Numbered from the stretch's first letter, positions 37,499 to 46,457 are shown. The stretch is 64,000 nt of DNA from Halostagnicola kamekurae (GCF_900116205.1 NZ_FOZS01000002.1:496001-560000), one strand, 5' to 3'. Numbers and translations: made by a program. Notes: generated by a model from the letters alone, not told the origin.

Positions 37499-39259
37499 TT
37501 AGGCCGGTCGGTCGGTCCGTCCCCGGACGGTCCCCTGGAAGACGACGCCGCGCTCGGCGTCGATCGTCACCGTGGTCCCTCGCTCGAGGTCCGTCAGATC
37601 TGCGCCGCTCACCATCGGGATGTCGAGCTCGCGAGCGACGAGCGAGGGGTAGCCGGTCATGCCCGGGCTCGCGTCGATGATCCCGCCAATCTTCTCGAGG
37701 TCGCCGGAGAGTTCGTCGTCGAACTCCGGATGAATCGCGAGGATGGCCCCGTCGGGTATCGTCGAGAGATCGCCGTCTGTAATCGGCTCGATCGGGCCGG
37801 AAACGCGCCCGTCGACGACGACCCGTCCGGTCGCAAGCGACTCGGCGGCCACGTGGACTTTCAGCATGTTGGTCGTGTTCGCCCCCTCGAGTTCGGTCAT
37901 CATGCCACAGAGGACGACGACGGTATCGCCGCTGTCGGCGACGCCCGCATCGAGCGCCGCCTGCACCGCCCGCTCGACGACCGCGTCGGCACCCTGGTCG
38001 GAGACGCTGGCATAAAGCGGGGTGACGCCCCACGAGAGCGCGAGTTTCCGACGCACGTCGTGACTCGGCGTCGACGCGACGACCGGCACGCCGGGCCGAT
38101 ACTTCGCCGTCTTGAGCGCGGTGTAGCCGGACTCGGTCGCCGCGACGATGGCGTCCGCGCCGATGTCTCGTGCGAGGAACCTGGCCGAGCGAGCCAGCGC
38201 GTCGGTGCGAGCCTCACCAGCGGCCGGGACGCGCTGTTCTAGGACCTCCGCGTACTCCGCGGAGTTCTCGACTTCCCTGATGATGCTGCTCATCGTCTCG
38301 ACGACTTCGACCGGGAAATCGCCGACGGCGGTCTCGGCCGACAGCATGACCGCGTCGGTGCCGTCGAGGACGGCGTTCGCGACGTCCGAGGCCTCCGCTC
38401 GAGTGGGTCGGCGCGCGTGGACCATCGAATCGAGCATCTCCGTGGCCGTGATGACCGGACAGCCGGCTTCCCGACACGTCCGGATGATCCGTTTCTGGAT
38501 CATCGGCACGTCTTCCATCGGGCACTCGACGCCGAGGTCGCCGCGGGCGACCATCACGCCGTAGGACGCCTCGATGATCTCGTCCAAGTTCTCGACCGCG
38601 CCCACGCGTTCGATCTTGGAGACGATCGGAATGTCGGCACCCGCCTCCTCAAGCACTTCGTTCACCTCGTAGACGTCATCCGCGTCGCGAACGAAACTCG
38701 CCGCGACGAAGTCGACGTCTTTCTCCGCCGCGAGTTCGAGATCGGCGCGGTCGCCACCGGTGACCATGTCGAGTCCGAGATCGACGCCGGGGATGTTGAC
38801 GCCCTTCCGACCGCCGAGTTCGCCGCCCGTTTCGACTCGCGCCCGAATGCCGTCGTCGTCACGCTCGAGGACGGTCGTCTCGATCAGGCCGTCGTCGAGC
38901 AGGATTCGGTCGCCCGCTTCGACGGTATCGATCGAAAGCGACAGTCCGACCTCCTCGCTCGTCGCGTCGTCGCCCTCGACGAACCGGATCTCGGTGCCGG
39001 CCTCGAGCGTGACGCTCTCGCCGTCCGGCAACGGCGCGGTTCGGATCTCCGGGCCCTTCATGTCGAGCATGACGCTCACCGGTCGGTCTTTCTCCTCGTC
39101 GACGGCCCGCACGCGATCGATCAGTTCGGCTCGGTCCTCGAGCGTTCCGTGGCTGGCGTTGAGCCGCGCCACCGACATCCCCGCGTCCGCGAGCGTGGCG
39201 ATCGTCGCCCGGTCGTCCGTCGCGGGACCGAGCGTGCAGACGATCTTTGCGTTTCTCAT
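37499..39259 (-). CDS. pyk: Pyruvate kinase with C-terminal swivelling domain
   Basis: This 586-residue enzyme makes pyruvate and ATP from PEP in glycolysis. MRNAKIVCTLGPATDD opens the barrel, IPIVSKIERVGAVENLDEII holds the catalytic lysine, GVMVARGDLGVECP and TATEMLDSMVHARRPTRAE follow. An extra C-terminal domain (about residues 490-586) resembles the phospho-His domain of PEP synthase, but the key TSHA is replaced by TGYP (PGMTGYPSLVARELDIP), so it cannot carry phosphate. The ATG at 39259 gives the family start. Confidence 0.95.
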   Translation of the reverse strand: MRNAKIVCTLGPATDDRATIATLADAGMSVARLNASHGTLEDRAELIDRVRAVDEEKDRPVSVMLDMKGPEIRTAPLPDGESVTLEAGTEIRFVEGDDATSEEVGLSLSIDTVEAGDRILLDDGLIETTVLERDDDGIRARVETGGELGGRKGVNIPGVDLGLDMVTGGDRADLELAAEKDVDFVAASFVRDADDVYEVNEVLEEAGADIPIVSKIERVGAVENLDEIIEASYGVMVARGDLGVECPMEDVPMIQKRIIRTCREAGCPVITATEMLDSMVHARRPTRAEASDVANAVLDGTDAVMLSAETAVGDFPVEVVETMSSIIREVENSAEYAEVLEQRVPAAGEARTDALARSARFLARDIGADAIVAATESGYTALKTAKYRPGVPVVASTPSHDVRRKLALSWGVTPLYASVSDQGADAVVERAVQAALDAGVADSGDTVVVLCGMMTELEGANTTNMLKVHVAAESLATGRVVVDGRVSGPIEPITDGDLSTIPDGAILAIHPEFDDELSGDLEKIGGIIDASPGMTGYPSLVARELDIPMVSGADLTDLERGTTVTIDAERGVVFQGTVRGRTDRPA

Positions 39260-39682
39260 GCCCGGAGGTAGCGCGAGCACCGCAAAAAAGCTGTGGTGAC
39301 TTACTCGAACTCGAGTCTATTTTCGACCCACCCATTCCACCCGATTTGTTTGCGTTTTTCAGATAAGGCTGAAGGATGAGGCGTCGCGTTTTCTGAGTGT
39401 TCATGCCCGAAAACGCTAGCTTCAATAGGTGCCTATACAGATTGACTTGGAGTTTGTGGAGCGAGAAGTGACATTAAGCCCTCTGATGAAGACATCGCAG
39501 GATGAAACTTACGGACTCAAACAAATATCAATACATCTGAAGGTGATTCAGACTGTTTTTACCCTCGAACAGATCGAACTTTTCGTAAGGTGTATCTGTA
39601 CTGATGGGAAGTGTATTTACGTTCACACACCTACAAACGATTATAGTACGTACCATCTTACAAAGGTCTCCCTAAGCATATC
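39260..39682. other. AT-rich intergenic region: pyk promoter and hairpin
   Basis: This 423-bp gap contains the pyk upstream region and an inverted repeat GCGTTTTC (39386-39393) / GAAAACGC (39409-39416). An open frame of 93 codons at 39429-39710 has no recognisable protein features. The composition becomes AT-rich from about 39.3 kb, marking the edge of an accessory island. Confidence 0.6.
39302..39317 (-). promoter_or_regulatory. TrmB-like site upstream of pyk
   Basis: TACT-N7-GAGTC lies 43-58 bp upstream of the pyk ATG. The Halobacterium glycolysis/gluconeogenesis regulator TrmB recognises TACT-N7/8-GAGTA. This copy differs by the last base, and its centre contains CTCGAG, a word that is very common in this genome, so it is only a candidate. 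Confidence 0.4.
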
Positions 39683-40087
39683 ATGCTACGACGCCAATAT
39701 CTCAAAATAAGCGGGATAAGCGTTGCTGGATCTCTTAGTGGCTGTTTAGACATTAGCCAAAATAGTGATAATGTCGTCAACATAACTACCATTAATAGAA
39801 CAAACTCTAAGCAAGATGTAGAGATTATAGTAAGATCTGAAGGTGAATCTGTATTTAGGCAGAACTTTGAACTATCTGCACCTCAAGAAGGGTCTGTAAC
39901 GTCAGTCACTGAGGAGAACGCTCTTAACCCAGGAGAATACTCTGTGACGGCTTCAAATGAGGCGATAGAACAAGAATATCATTACAAGAGTACTTGCAGT
40001 TCGGTCTCAAAAATGGAGGACGAGATATATGTTACTATATCAGATAGCAATATGGTTGAAATTAGCAGCACTTATTGCGGAAAGTGA
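39683..40087 (+). CDS. Tat-exported lipoprotein, unknown function
   Basis: This 134-residue protein begins MLRRQYLKISGISVAGSLSGCLD: a twin-arginine motif, a short hydrophobic core and a lipobox cysteine (SGC at about residue 21). It should be exported folded and lipid-anchored. The mature part is a probable beta-sandwich (NITTINRTNSKQDVEIIVRSEGESVF ... PGEYSVTASNEAIEQEYHY). Its base composition is far lower in GC than the neighbours and it sits next to transposase debris, so it is probably acquired. Confidence 0.75.
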   Translation: MLRRQYLKISGISVAGSLSGCLDISQNSDNVVNITTINRTNSKQDVEIIVRSEGESVFRQNFELSAPQEGSVTSVTEENALNPGEYSVTASNEAIEQEYHYKSTCSSVSKMEDEIYVTISDSNMVEISSTYCGK

Positions 40088-40103
40088 GTTTTTAGCTCGT
40101 TTA

Positions 40104-40187
40104 CTAAGATCGCGTGCCAATCTCAGACAAAACCTCGTGGGGATGAATCTCGATGTACCGAACCAACGCGGCGAGGTCGTTGAATTT
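40104..40187 (-). other. Orphan coding fragment of unknown family
   Basis: Read on the minus strand, these bases give KFNDLAALVRYIEIHPHE and continue to a stop at 40104. The GC-rich codon choice and helical pattern look like the C-terminus of a real haloarchaeal protein cut off at its upstream side by the transposase remnant. I do not recognise the family. Confidence 0.3.
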
Positions 40188-40190
40188 TAG

Positions 40191-40438
40191 TGGACGAACT
40201 TCGAGGTTGGGCCGGGCGAGGCTGAAGCGTTCTGCCGGCGTTACAGCTGGCGCTGGCAAATAGAGAACGAGTATACGAGTATCAGGGATGACTTCCTGCC
40301 AGAGACCTCTTCTAAGGATTACCGTGTGCGGCTGTTCTACTTCGTGCTCGCGGTGCTGTTCCACAACATCTAGCGACTACTCAATTTCCTGTTGAAGGCT
40401 AATGCCGGTGATGAGATTGACTATGTGCCAGTGTTTGT
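40191..40438 (+). pseudogene. ISH3-type transposase C-terminal remnant
   Basis: The frame from 40191 reads WTNFEVGPGEAEAFCRRYSW, then RWQIENEYTSIRDDFLPETS, then KDYRVRLFYFVLAVLFHNI, a TAG stop at 40371-40373 where Trp is expected, then RLLNFLLKANAGDEIDYVPV. This is the C-terminal DDE region of an ISH3-family transposase; the Y-x3-W-x-IE segment carries the last catalytic acid. The N-terminal two thirds and both IS ends are missing, so the element is dead. Confidence 0.75.
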
Positions 40439-40480
40439 TTCGGCCAAAGCGTTTTCTACCGGCCGCCAGTAGCGCCAACG

Positions 40481-40768
40481 ATGCCCAGCTACACCGCGTT
40501 CGTCAACGTCGCCGATCGAGACGTACAGAACGTTCAGGAATTGGCCTCGATCTGGGGCGAAGTACGCGGCGAGTTCGCCGAACACGAGGCCGAGCTCGTC
40601 GACTCCTACGCGATGCTCGGGAGCCACGACTTTCTGGTCATCTTCGAGGCGCCCGACCGCGAGAGCGCGTTCAAGTCCGCGCTGACGCTTCGCAGACACG
40701 GCCTCGAGGCCGAGACGATGGAAATCGTCGACACCGACGAGTTCGCACAGCTCGTCGACGAGGTCTGA
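40481..40768 (+). CDS. GYD-domain protein
   Basis: This 95-residue protein is a single ferredoxin-like fold: SYTAFVNVADRDVQNVQELAS at the start, the central ELVDSYAMLGSHDFLVIFEAPD, then FKSALTLRRHGLEAETMEIVD. These match the GYD family of small dimeric alpha/beta proteins of unknown role. The gene begins right after the transposase relic and returns to normal GC content. Confidence 0.8.
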   Translation: MPSYTAFVNVADRDVQNVQELASIWGEVRGEFAEHEAELVDSYAMLGSHDFLVIFEAPDRESAFKSALTLRRHGLEAETMEIVDTDEFAQLVDEV

Positions 40769-40859
40769 GCGAAAACGCCCTCGTTCGGGACGGGTAGTCC
40801 GCGTCTCTCGCTCACATCGGCGAGCGCAGACGTTACATCGGCGAACTCGACCGTCACGT

Positions 40860-41792
40860 CTACAAGTTCGAACGCTTCGTGTCGACGACGCGTGCGTCAT
40901 CGTCGAGTATGACGGCGAGCGTATCGCCGTCGAGTTCGAGGTCGATCCGCAACTCGAGTGGCTCCTCGTCGAGAACGGTAACGGCCTCGTCGCCGATGAA
41001 CGGAACCTCCCAGAATCGGCGGTTCCGCAGGTCGATGTCGTGGTCCCAATAGAACGAAACGACCGCGGGATGTGTGAGGAGCGCAGTTCCGGCATGTGAT
41101 CCTCCTATCGGGCCGCATTGGGGGCACTCCACCGCGAACGAGTACTCCCACGGCCCCTCAGATCCGATCGTAAGCGACCGCTCGACTGTCGTATGACAGT
41201 AGGGACAGATCCCCTCGAGTATCTGTTCAATCGTGTGTCGCCACAGTGTCGAGGCGACGTCGAGGAGATCGGACATGTTACGATCCGCCGCGCCGACCGG
41301 TCGAACGGCGTGTGCGAACAGGGTGGTCTCACCTCGCTCGATTTTGACGATACTGTCCTCGTAAACTGCTTTCATGGGCGCGTCGGGGGTTTCACCAGAT
41401 GCCTCAGTATCGGCAGGGGGAGCGCCCGTGTCTCCGGCAGCGTTCCCCTCGCTCGCGTCGCCGACTGGAACCGGTCCGCGTTTCTCGTGAGACCGCCAAG
41501 CGTCGATATCGATCACTTTCGCGATCTCAAACCCGGCGAAGGTCAGGCGATACCCCTCAGCGGCTTCCTCGACGAACTGCTCGCGAAGCTGTCTGAGATG
41601 GTAGTTGAAGTTTCCCTTATCCTCCACGCCGACCCGCTCTCGGAGCGTCGAATACGGAAGTTGCTCACCCGTGGCGGAGGCGGTTTGGCGGTGCTCGTAG
41701 AGCGCCCGTAGAATCTCGAGACGGGTTTCGTTTCCCAGAGATTTGAACGGATCGACGGGCCGTTCGTCCCGTTTTCGGTGCTGGCTGGTCAT
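40860..41792 (-). CDS. ArsR-like winged-helix regulator with C-terminal zinc domain
   Basis: This 310-residue protein has an ArsR/SmtB-type winged helix at about 12-90 (FKSLGNETRLEILRALYE ... FNYHLRQLREQFVEE), a low-complexity linker (SEGNAAGDTGAPPADTEAS), then a domain with CPYCHTT and VECPQCGPIGG. The second part resembles the haloarchaeal DUF7351 domain. It is divergent from the exported serine hydrolase and may regulate it; that is inferred from position. Confidence 0.8.
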   Translation of the reverse strand: MTSQHRKRDERPVDPFKSLGNETRLEILRALYEHRQTASATGEQLPYSTLRERVGVEDKGNFNYHLRQLREQFVEEAAEGYRLTFAGFEIAKVIDIDAWRSHEKRGPVPVGDASEGNAAGDTGAPPADTEASGETPDAPMKAVYEDSIVKIERGETTLFAHAVRPVGAADRNMSDLLDVASTLWRHTIEQILEGICPYCHTTVERSLTIGSEGPWEYSFAVECPQCGPIGGSHAGTALLTHPAVVSFYWDHDIDLRNRRFWEVPFIGDEAVTVLDEEPLELRIDLELDGDTLAVILDDDARVVDTKRSNL

Positions 41793-41895
41793 GGTTTTCG
41801 GTCGGCGAAGCCGTCCACGGATCGGACGTCGCTCGGGAGAAAATCATTGCTCCAAATACATATGCCACCGGGGTCACAACGAATCGACTCACTCA

Positions 41896-44193
41896 ATGTC
41901 GAACCCGCGTTCTCGGCGGCGCGTGCTCGCAGGATCCGCCCTTCTCGGCGCAGCGTCGATCACGGGCGGCGTTCCGCGGAACGGCCGCGCAGAGTCCGAT
42001 ACGAGCGCACCGAATCAACCGGACGAACCAGACTCGACCTCGCCGTCGTCGGGCCGGAGTCGTTCGCTCGAGTTACAGGATCTCGATGATCTCGAGTCCT
42101 TCGTCGACGAAACCATGCGACGGACCCTCGAGGAACACGACGTCGTCGGCGCGTCCGTCGCCGTCGTTCACGACGACGAAATCGTGCTCGCAGAGGGGTA
42201 CGGAGACGCGTCGATCGACGGCCCGGCCGTCGACGCCGCCGAAACGCGGTTTCGGGTCGGCTCCGTCTCGAAACCGATCGTCTGGACCGCGGTGATGCAA
42301 CTGATCGAAGCCGGCCAGATCGACCCGGACGAAGACGTCAGAACGTACCTCGAGTCAGTACCGCTCCCCGAGACGGAGTGGGAGCCGATCACGATGGCCC
42401 ACCTCGCCACGCACACGGCCGGCTTCGAGCAGCGATACGCCGGAACGTGGGTTCGAGACCCCGACGACGTGCGATCGCTTCCGACGGTCCTGAGCGAAGA
42501 ACAGCCCGACCGCGTTCGACCGCCCGGATCGATCGTCTCGTACTCGAACTACGGTGCCGCGCTCGCGGCTCAGGTCGTCGCCGACGTGACCGGGACCCCG
42601 TTCGAACGGTACGTTCGAGAAAACGTCTTCGACCCGCTCGAGATGGATACCGCAACGTTCGAGCAGCCAGTCCCCGACGAATCCGGAACCACCGTCGCGA
42701 CCGGATACACAACTCTCACCGGAACGCCGACGGAATCACCGGGACTCAACTTCGAACTCGCCCCCGCGGGGTCGATGTCCGCGACGACGACGGAGATGGC
42801 ACAGTTCGTCCGCGCTCATCTCAACGGTGGCGTCGTCGACGGCGATCGGATTCTCGAGGACGAAACCGTCGCGGAGATGCACGAGCGGTGGTTCACCCAC
42901 CACGAGCGACTCGACGGCCTCTCGTTCGGACTTCTCGAGCGATCTCGAGGTATCGGCGGAAACGCCAGTGACGATGGCGAATCCACCACCGGCGAAAGCG
43001 CTGATGATGACGATTCCACCGGCGGCAGAAGTGCCGGTAACGCATCCACTGGCGGCGAAAGCCGGCTCCTCGAGCACGACGGCCAGATACCGGGATCGTT
43101 CCACAGCCGACTCCTGCTCGCACCCGAACACGATCTGGGTCTGTTTCTCTCGTACAACACCGACAGCGCCGCCAACGCGAGCACCACCTTCATCGACGCC
43201 TTCCTGGAGGAATACCTCCCGCTCGAGGAGTCGGCGGACGCTGCAGTTCCGGGTCCCGACGGTCGCCCCGAACGCGCCGACGAACTCGAGGGCAGCTATC
43301 GCGGCGTCTCGACTTCGGAGTCCGAGCCCGCGAAGCTCTGGTCGGTCGCACAGGCCGGATCGATCGACGTTTCCATTGCCGACGACGGCGCGCTCGTAAC
43401 CGAACTCGGGGGCGAGACGCGATGGATCGAACGCGAACCGCTCCTCTTTCGGGCGGAAGACGGCGACGACTTCCTGGCGTTCGGCGAAGACGGCGGCGAG
43501 ATCAGATACCTCTTTCTCGGCTTTCAGGCGTTCGAGCGGCGCTCGTGGCACGAGTCGATGTCCGTCCATGCCGGGGTTGCTGGCGCGACGACGCTCGGGA
43601 TGGTCTCCGGGGCCGTTGGCTGGCCGCTCGCTCGAGGGTGGCGGTGGCTTCGAAGCGACGGTGAATCGGGAGCGACTAGTCACGCGGACCCGGATGCCGC
43701 GATAGAAACGGACTCGGACGATCCCCGACCGTCGAACGCCGACTCGAGTTCGGTCGCCGAGTCCGTCGGACGAACGGAGGCAAGCGGAGCGTCCGGTGGG
43801 AAAACGCGACAGGCGAGACAGGAGGCTGGCTCCTCGAGGGGGTCCGAACGGACCACACAGAGTAGTTCGCTGACGGATCCACGCCGATGGGGGCGCTGGA
43901 CCGCCGGCGGGGCGATCGCGTGTCTGTTCGGGTTCGTGTTCGGCGTCGTCGGCCTGTTGCTCGTATACCCGTACACGCTTTTGAGCGATCCGCCGCTTGC
44001 GTTCGAGGCGTTGTTCGCGCTCCCACTGCTCGGGATCGCCGGAACGGCAGTTTCGGCGTTTTACGCGATCACCGCCTGGCGCGAGGGATACTGGAGTCGG
44101 CGGTCTCGGATCCACTACACGCTCGTCGTCTGTGCGATGGCCGGCTTCTGCTGGCTATTGTACTACTGGAACTTCGTCCGACTCCCGGTCTAA
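41896..44193 (+). CDS. Tat-exported serine hydrolase (beta-lactamase/PBP-like) with C-terminal membrane domain
   Basis: This 765-residue protein starts SNPRSRRRVLAGSALLGAA, a Tat leader. The class C beta-lactamase-like domain has the S123-x-x-K126 active site (VGSVSKP), a YSN motif in IVSYSNYGAALA, and AHLATHTAG. An insert at about residues 353-391 is low-complexity (Gly/Asp/Ser/Thr). After about residue 550 come one weak and three strong membrane helices separated by another Ser/Arg-rich linker. Haloarchaea lack peptidoglycan, so an esterase or D-peptidase-like activity outside the cell is more likely than resistance. Confidence 0.85.
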   Translation: MSNPRSRRRVLAGSALLGAASITGGVPRNGRAESDTSAPNQPDEPDSTSPSSGRSRSLELQDLDDLESFVDETMRRTLEEHDVVGASVAVVHDDEIVLAEGYGDASIDGPAVDAAETRFRVGSVSKPIVWTAVMQLIEAGQIDPDEDVRTYLESVPLPETEWEPITMAHLATHTAGFEQRYAGTWVRDPDDVRSLPTVLSEEQPDRVRPPGSIVSYSNYGAALAAQVVADVTGTPFERYVRENVFDPLEMDTATFEQPVPDESGTTVATGYTTLTGTPTESPGLNFELAPAGSMSATTTEMAQFVRAHLNGGVVDGDRILEDETVAEMHERWFTHHERLDGLSFGLLERSRGIGGNASDDGESTTGESADDDDSTGGRSAGNASTGGESRLLEHDGQIPGSFHSRLLLAPEHDLGLFLSYNTDSAANASTTFIDAFLEEYLPLEESADAAVPGPDGRPERADELEGSYRGVSTSESEPAKLWSVAQAGSIDVSIADDGALVTELGGETRWIEREPLLFRAEDGDDFLAFGEDGGEIRYLFLGFQAFERRSWHESMSVHAGVAGATTLGMVSGAVGWPLARGWRWLRSDGESGATSHADPDAAIETDSDDPRPSNADSSSVAESVGRTEASGASGGKTRQARQEAGSSRGSERTTQSSSLTDPRRWGRWTAGGAIACLFGFVFGVVGLLLVYPYTLLSDPPLAFEALFALPLLGIAGTAVSAFYAITAWREGYWSRRSRIHYTLVVCAMAGFCWLLYYWNFVRLPV

Positions 44194-44259
44194 CGCGGCG
44201 GGTGGCTTCGGGGCGGGACGTCTCGAAAAACTGTCCGTAAAAGATCGCCCACCGAGCCG

Positions 44260-46368
44260 TTACTGGATCTTCTCGCCGATCTCGGCGTCGCCGTGGGTCG
44301 TCAGCAGGTCCGCCTCGTCGCCCGCCGCGAGGATCATCCCGTTAGACTCGACGCCGAACAACTCGGCCGGCTCCATGTTCGCCAGCAAGATGATCTTCTC
44401 GCCGGGAAGCTCATCCAAGTCGTGCAGTTGCTTGATCCCCGCGACGACCTGTCTGGTTTCGAAGCCGATGTCGACCTCGAGTCGCGCGAGGTCGTCCGCC
44501 CCCTCGATTCCCTCCGCGACCTCGATCCGTCCGACGCGGATGTCCAGATCTTGGAACTCGCCGAAGCCGATTCGGTCCTCGAGCAGGGGCTCGAGATCGT
44601 CTGCGGCATTGGTCGCGTCGTCGTCCGCCTCGTCGGCGGACTCGTCGTCGCCAACCGCGTCGTCTGCGGCCTCGTCATCCGAATCGTCTCCCGCGGCGTC
44701 GACGCGCGCCTCGAGCTTCTCGTTCAGTTCCGCGACCCGCTCGTCTTCGATCTTCTCGAAGAGTTCGCCGGGTTCCTCGAAGCGCCGCGGCGGTGCCTCG
44801 AGCGCGTCCTCGATGCTCGCGTCTTCGACGGCTCCGTCCTCGCCGAGTTGTTCCCAGAGCGCCTGGGCCTTGTCCGGGGTGATCGGCGCGACGAGGACCC
44901 CGACGGCTTTCGCGATCTGGACGCAGTCGCGGATGACCTGTGCGGCCCGCTCGGGGTCGTCGTCCGTGAGCTTCCAGGGCTCGTTGCGCTGGATGTACTC
45001 GTTGCCGAACTGGGCCAGCCGCGTCGCGGCCTGGCCGATCCCGCGGATCGAGTAGTCGTTGACCGCTTCGCGAACCTCGCCGATGGCCCCCTCGATTCGA
45101 TCCTCGACGTCCGGGGAGACCTCGGCTTCGGGCGTTCCCTCGTAGTTTCTGTAGGCGAACAGGAGGCTGCGATACCAGAAGTTGCCGACCGTGCCGACGA
45201 GTTCGCCGTTTACCTTCTCCTGGAAGGCGTCCCACGAGAAGTCGACGTCCTGCTGGAGGCCGCCGGTCGTCATCAGGTAGTATCGCAGTAGGTCCGGGTG
45301 GAACCCTTCCTCGAGGTACTCCTTCGCCCAGATCGCGCGGTTCCGACTCGTCGAGAGGCCCTTACCATTGATGGTGATGAAGCCGGTCGCGGCGACCCCG
45401 CGGGGCGCGTTGTAGTTCGCCCCCTCGAGCATCGCCGGCCAGAAGATTGTGTGGTGCTGGATGATGTCCCGCCCGATGACGTGGACGATCTCGCCGTCGT
45501 CCTTCCAGACGCGCTCCCAGTCGTACCCCTCGCCTTCGGCGCTCTCGGCGTACTGCTTTGTGCTCGAGATGTACTCGATCGGCGCGTCGACCCAGACGTA
45601 GAGGACGATGTCCTCGTCCGCTTTGCCCGGGTAGTCGATCCCCCAGTCCATGTCGCGGGTGAGACACCAGTCCTGCAGGCCCTCTTCGATCCACTGGCGA
45701 GGCTGATTCCGGGCGTTCGAGGTGCCCTCGAGACCGTCGAGGAATTCGGTGAGGTACTCGGAGAACTCCGAAACGCGGAAGAACCTGTGGGTTCGCTCGC
45801 GGTACTCGGCCGGATTGCCCGTGATCGTGCTCTTGGGATCCTCGACTTCGCCCGGCTCGAGGTGGCGCTGACAGCCCTCGTCGCACTCGTCGCCGCGGGC
45901 TTTCGCGCCGCAGTACGGACAGGTCCCCTCGACGTAGCGGTCGGGGAGGTGATCGTCGGCGACGGGGTCGTAGGCCACCCGAATCTCCTTCTCGTAGACG
46001 TAGCCCTCCTCCTCGAGCGTGCGGACGATCTCCTGGGTCAGTTCCGTGTTCGTCTCGTCGTGGGTGTGGCCGTAGTTGTCGAACTCGACGTTGAACTTCG
46101 GAAAGGTCTCGGCGTACTGTTCGTGCCACTCGAGGGCGAAGTCCTCGGGGTCGACGCCCTGTTGCTCGGCGTTGACGGCGACCGGCGTCCCGTGCATGTC
46201 CGATCCCGAGACGTAGGCCGTCTCCTGGCCGAGCGTCTCGAGGGCGCGGGCGAACGAATCGCCGCCCACGTACGTTCGCAGGTGGCCGACGTGCAGGTCG
46301 CCGTTCGCGTAGGGCAACCCGCAGGTCACCACCGCCGGCTGCTCCGTCGGAAACTCGTCGTGGCTCAT
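44260..46368 (-). CDS. metG: Methionyl-tRNA synthetase
   Basis: This 702-residue enzyme charges tRNA-Met. The HIGH motif appears as HVGHLRTY near residue 22-29, the zinc knuckle as CPYCGAKARGDECDEGC, and the KMSKS loop as the divergent KGLSTSRN. The anticodon-binding helical domain follows, then an acidic linker (DDEAADDAVGDDESAD) and a C-terminal EMAP/tRNA-binding OB domain (IGFGEFQDLDIRVGRIE). The ATG at 46368 is chosen at MSHDEFPTEQPAVVTCGLPYA. Confidence 0.95.
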   Translation of the reverse strand: MSHDEFPTEQPAVVTCGLPYANGDLHVGHLRTYVGGDSFARALETLGQETAYVSGSDMHGTPVAVNAEQQGVDPEDFALEWHEQYAETFPKFNVEFDNYGHTHDETNTELTQEIVRTLEEEGYVYEKEIRVAYDPVADDHLPDRYVEGTCPYCGAKARGDECDEGCQRHLEPGEVEDPKSTITGNPAEYRERTHRFFRVSEFSEYLTEFLDGLEGTSNARNQPRQWIEEGLQDWCLTRDMDWGIDYPGKADEDIVLYVWVDAPIEYISSTKQYAESAEGEGYDWERVWKDDGEIVHVIGRDIIQHHTIFWPAMLEGANYNAPRGVAATGFITINGKGLSTSRNRAIWAKEYLEEGFHPDLLRYYLMTTGGLQQDVDFSWDAFQEKVNGELVGTVGNFWYRSLLFAYRNYEGTPEAEVSPDVEDRIEGAIGEVREAVNDYSIRGIGQAATRLAQFGNEYIQRNEPWKLTDDDPERAAQVIRDCVQIAKAVGVLVAPITPDKAQALWEQLGEDGAVEDASIEDALEAPPRRFEEPGELFEKIEDERVAELNEKLEARVDAAGDDSDDEAADDAVGDDESADEADDDATNAADDLEPLLEDRIGFGEFQDLDIRVGRIEVAEGIEGADDLARLEVDIGFETRQVVAGIKQLHDLDELPGEKIILLANMEPAELFGVESNGMILAAGDEADLLTTHGDAEIGEKIQ

Positions 46369-46457
46369 ACGTGTGCTGAGTCGGCCGAGGGCGTAAAACC
46401 CGCCGGTTTCCGCTCGCGGGTGTGGCAATCGTTTCCGGTTTCGCTCGCCACAGCGGG

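Noticed and set aside
38859-39425. Arginine-rich open frame over the pyk 5' end
   Set aside because: Most of it is a frame-shifted reading of pyk; only a few residues lie upstream and they resemble no family.
39429-39710. 93-codon open frame ahead of the lipoprotein gene
   Set aside because: It lies in AT-rich DNA, has no protein-like pattern and overlaps the start of the lipoprotein gene, which has a clear Tat leader and lipobox.
41896-44193. Beta-lactamase resistance gene
   Set aside because: The fold is that of serine beta-lactamases and PBPs, but haloarchaea have no peptidoglycan and the membrane C-terminus is not typical of resistance enzymes.
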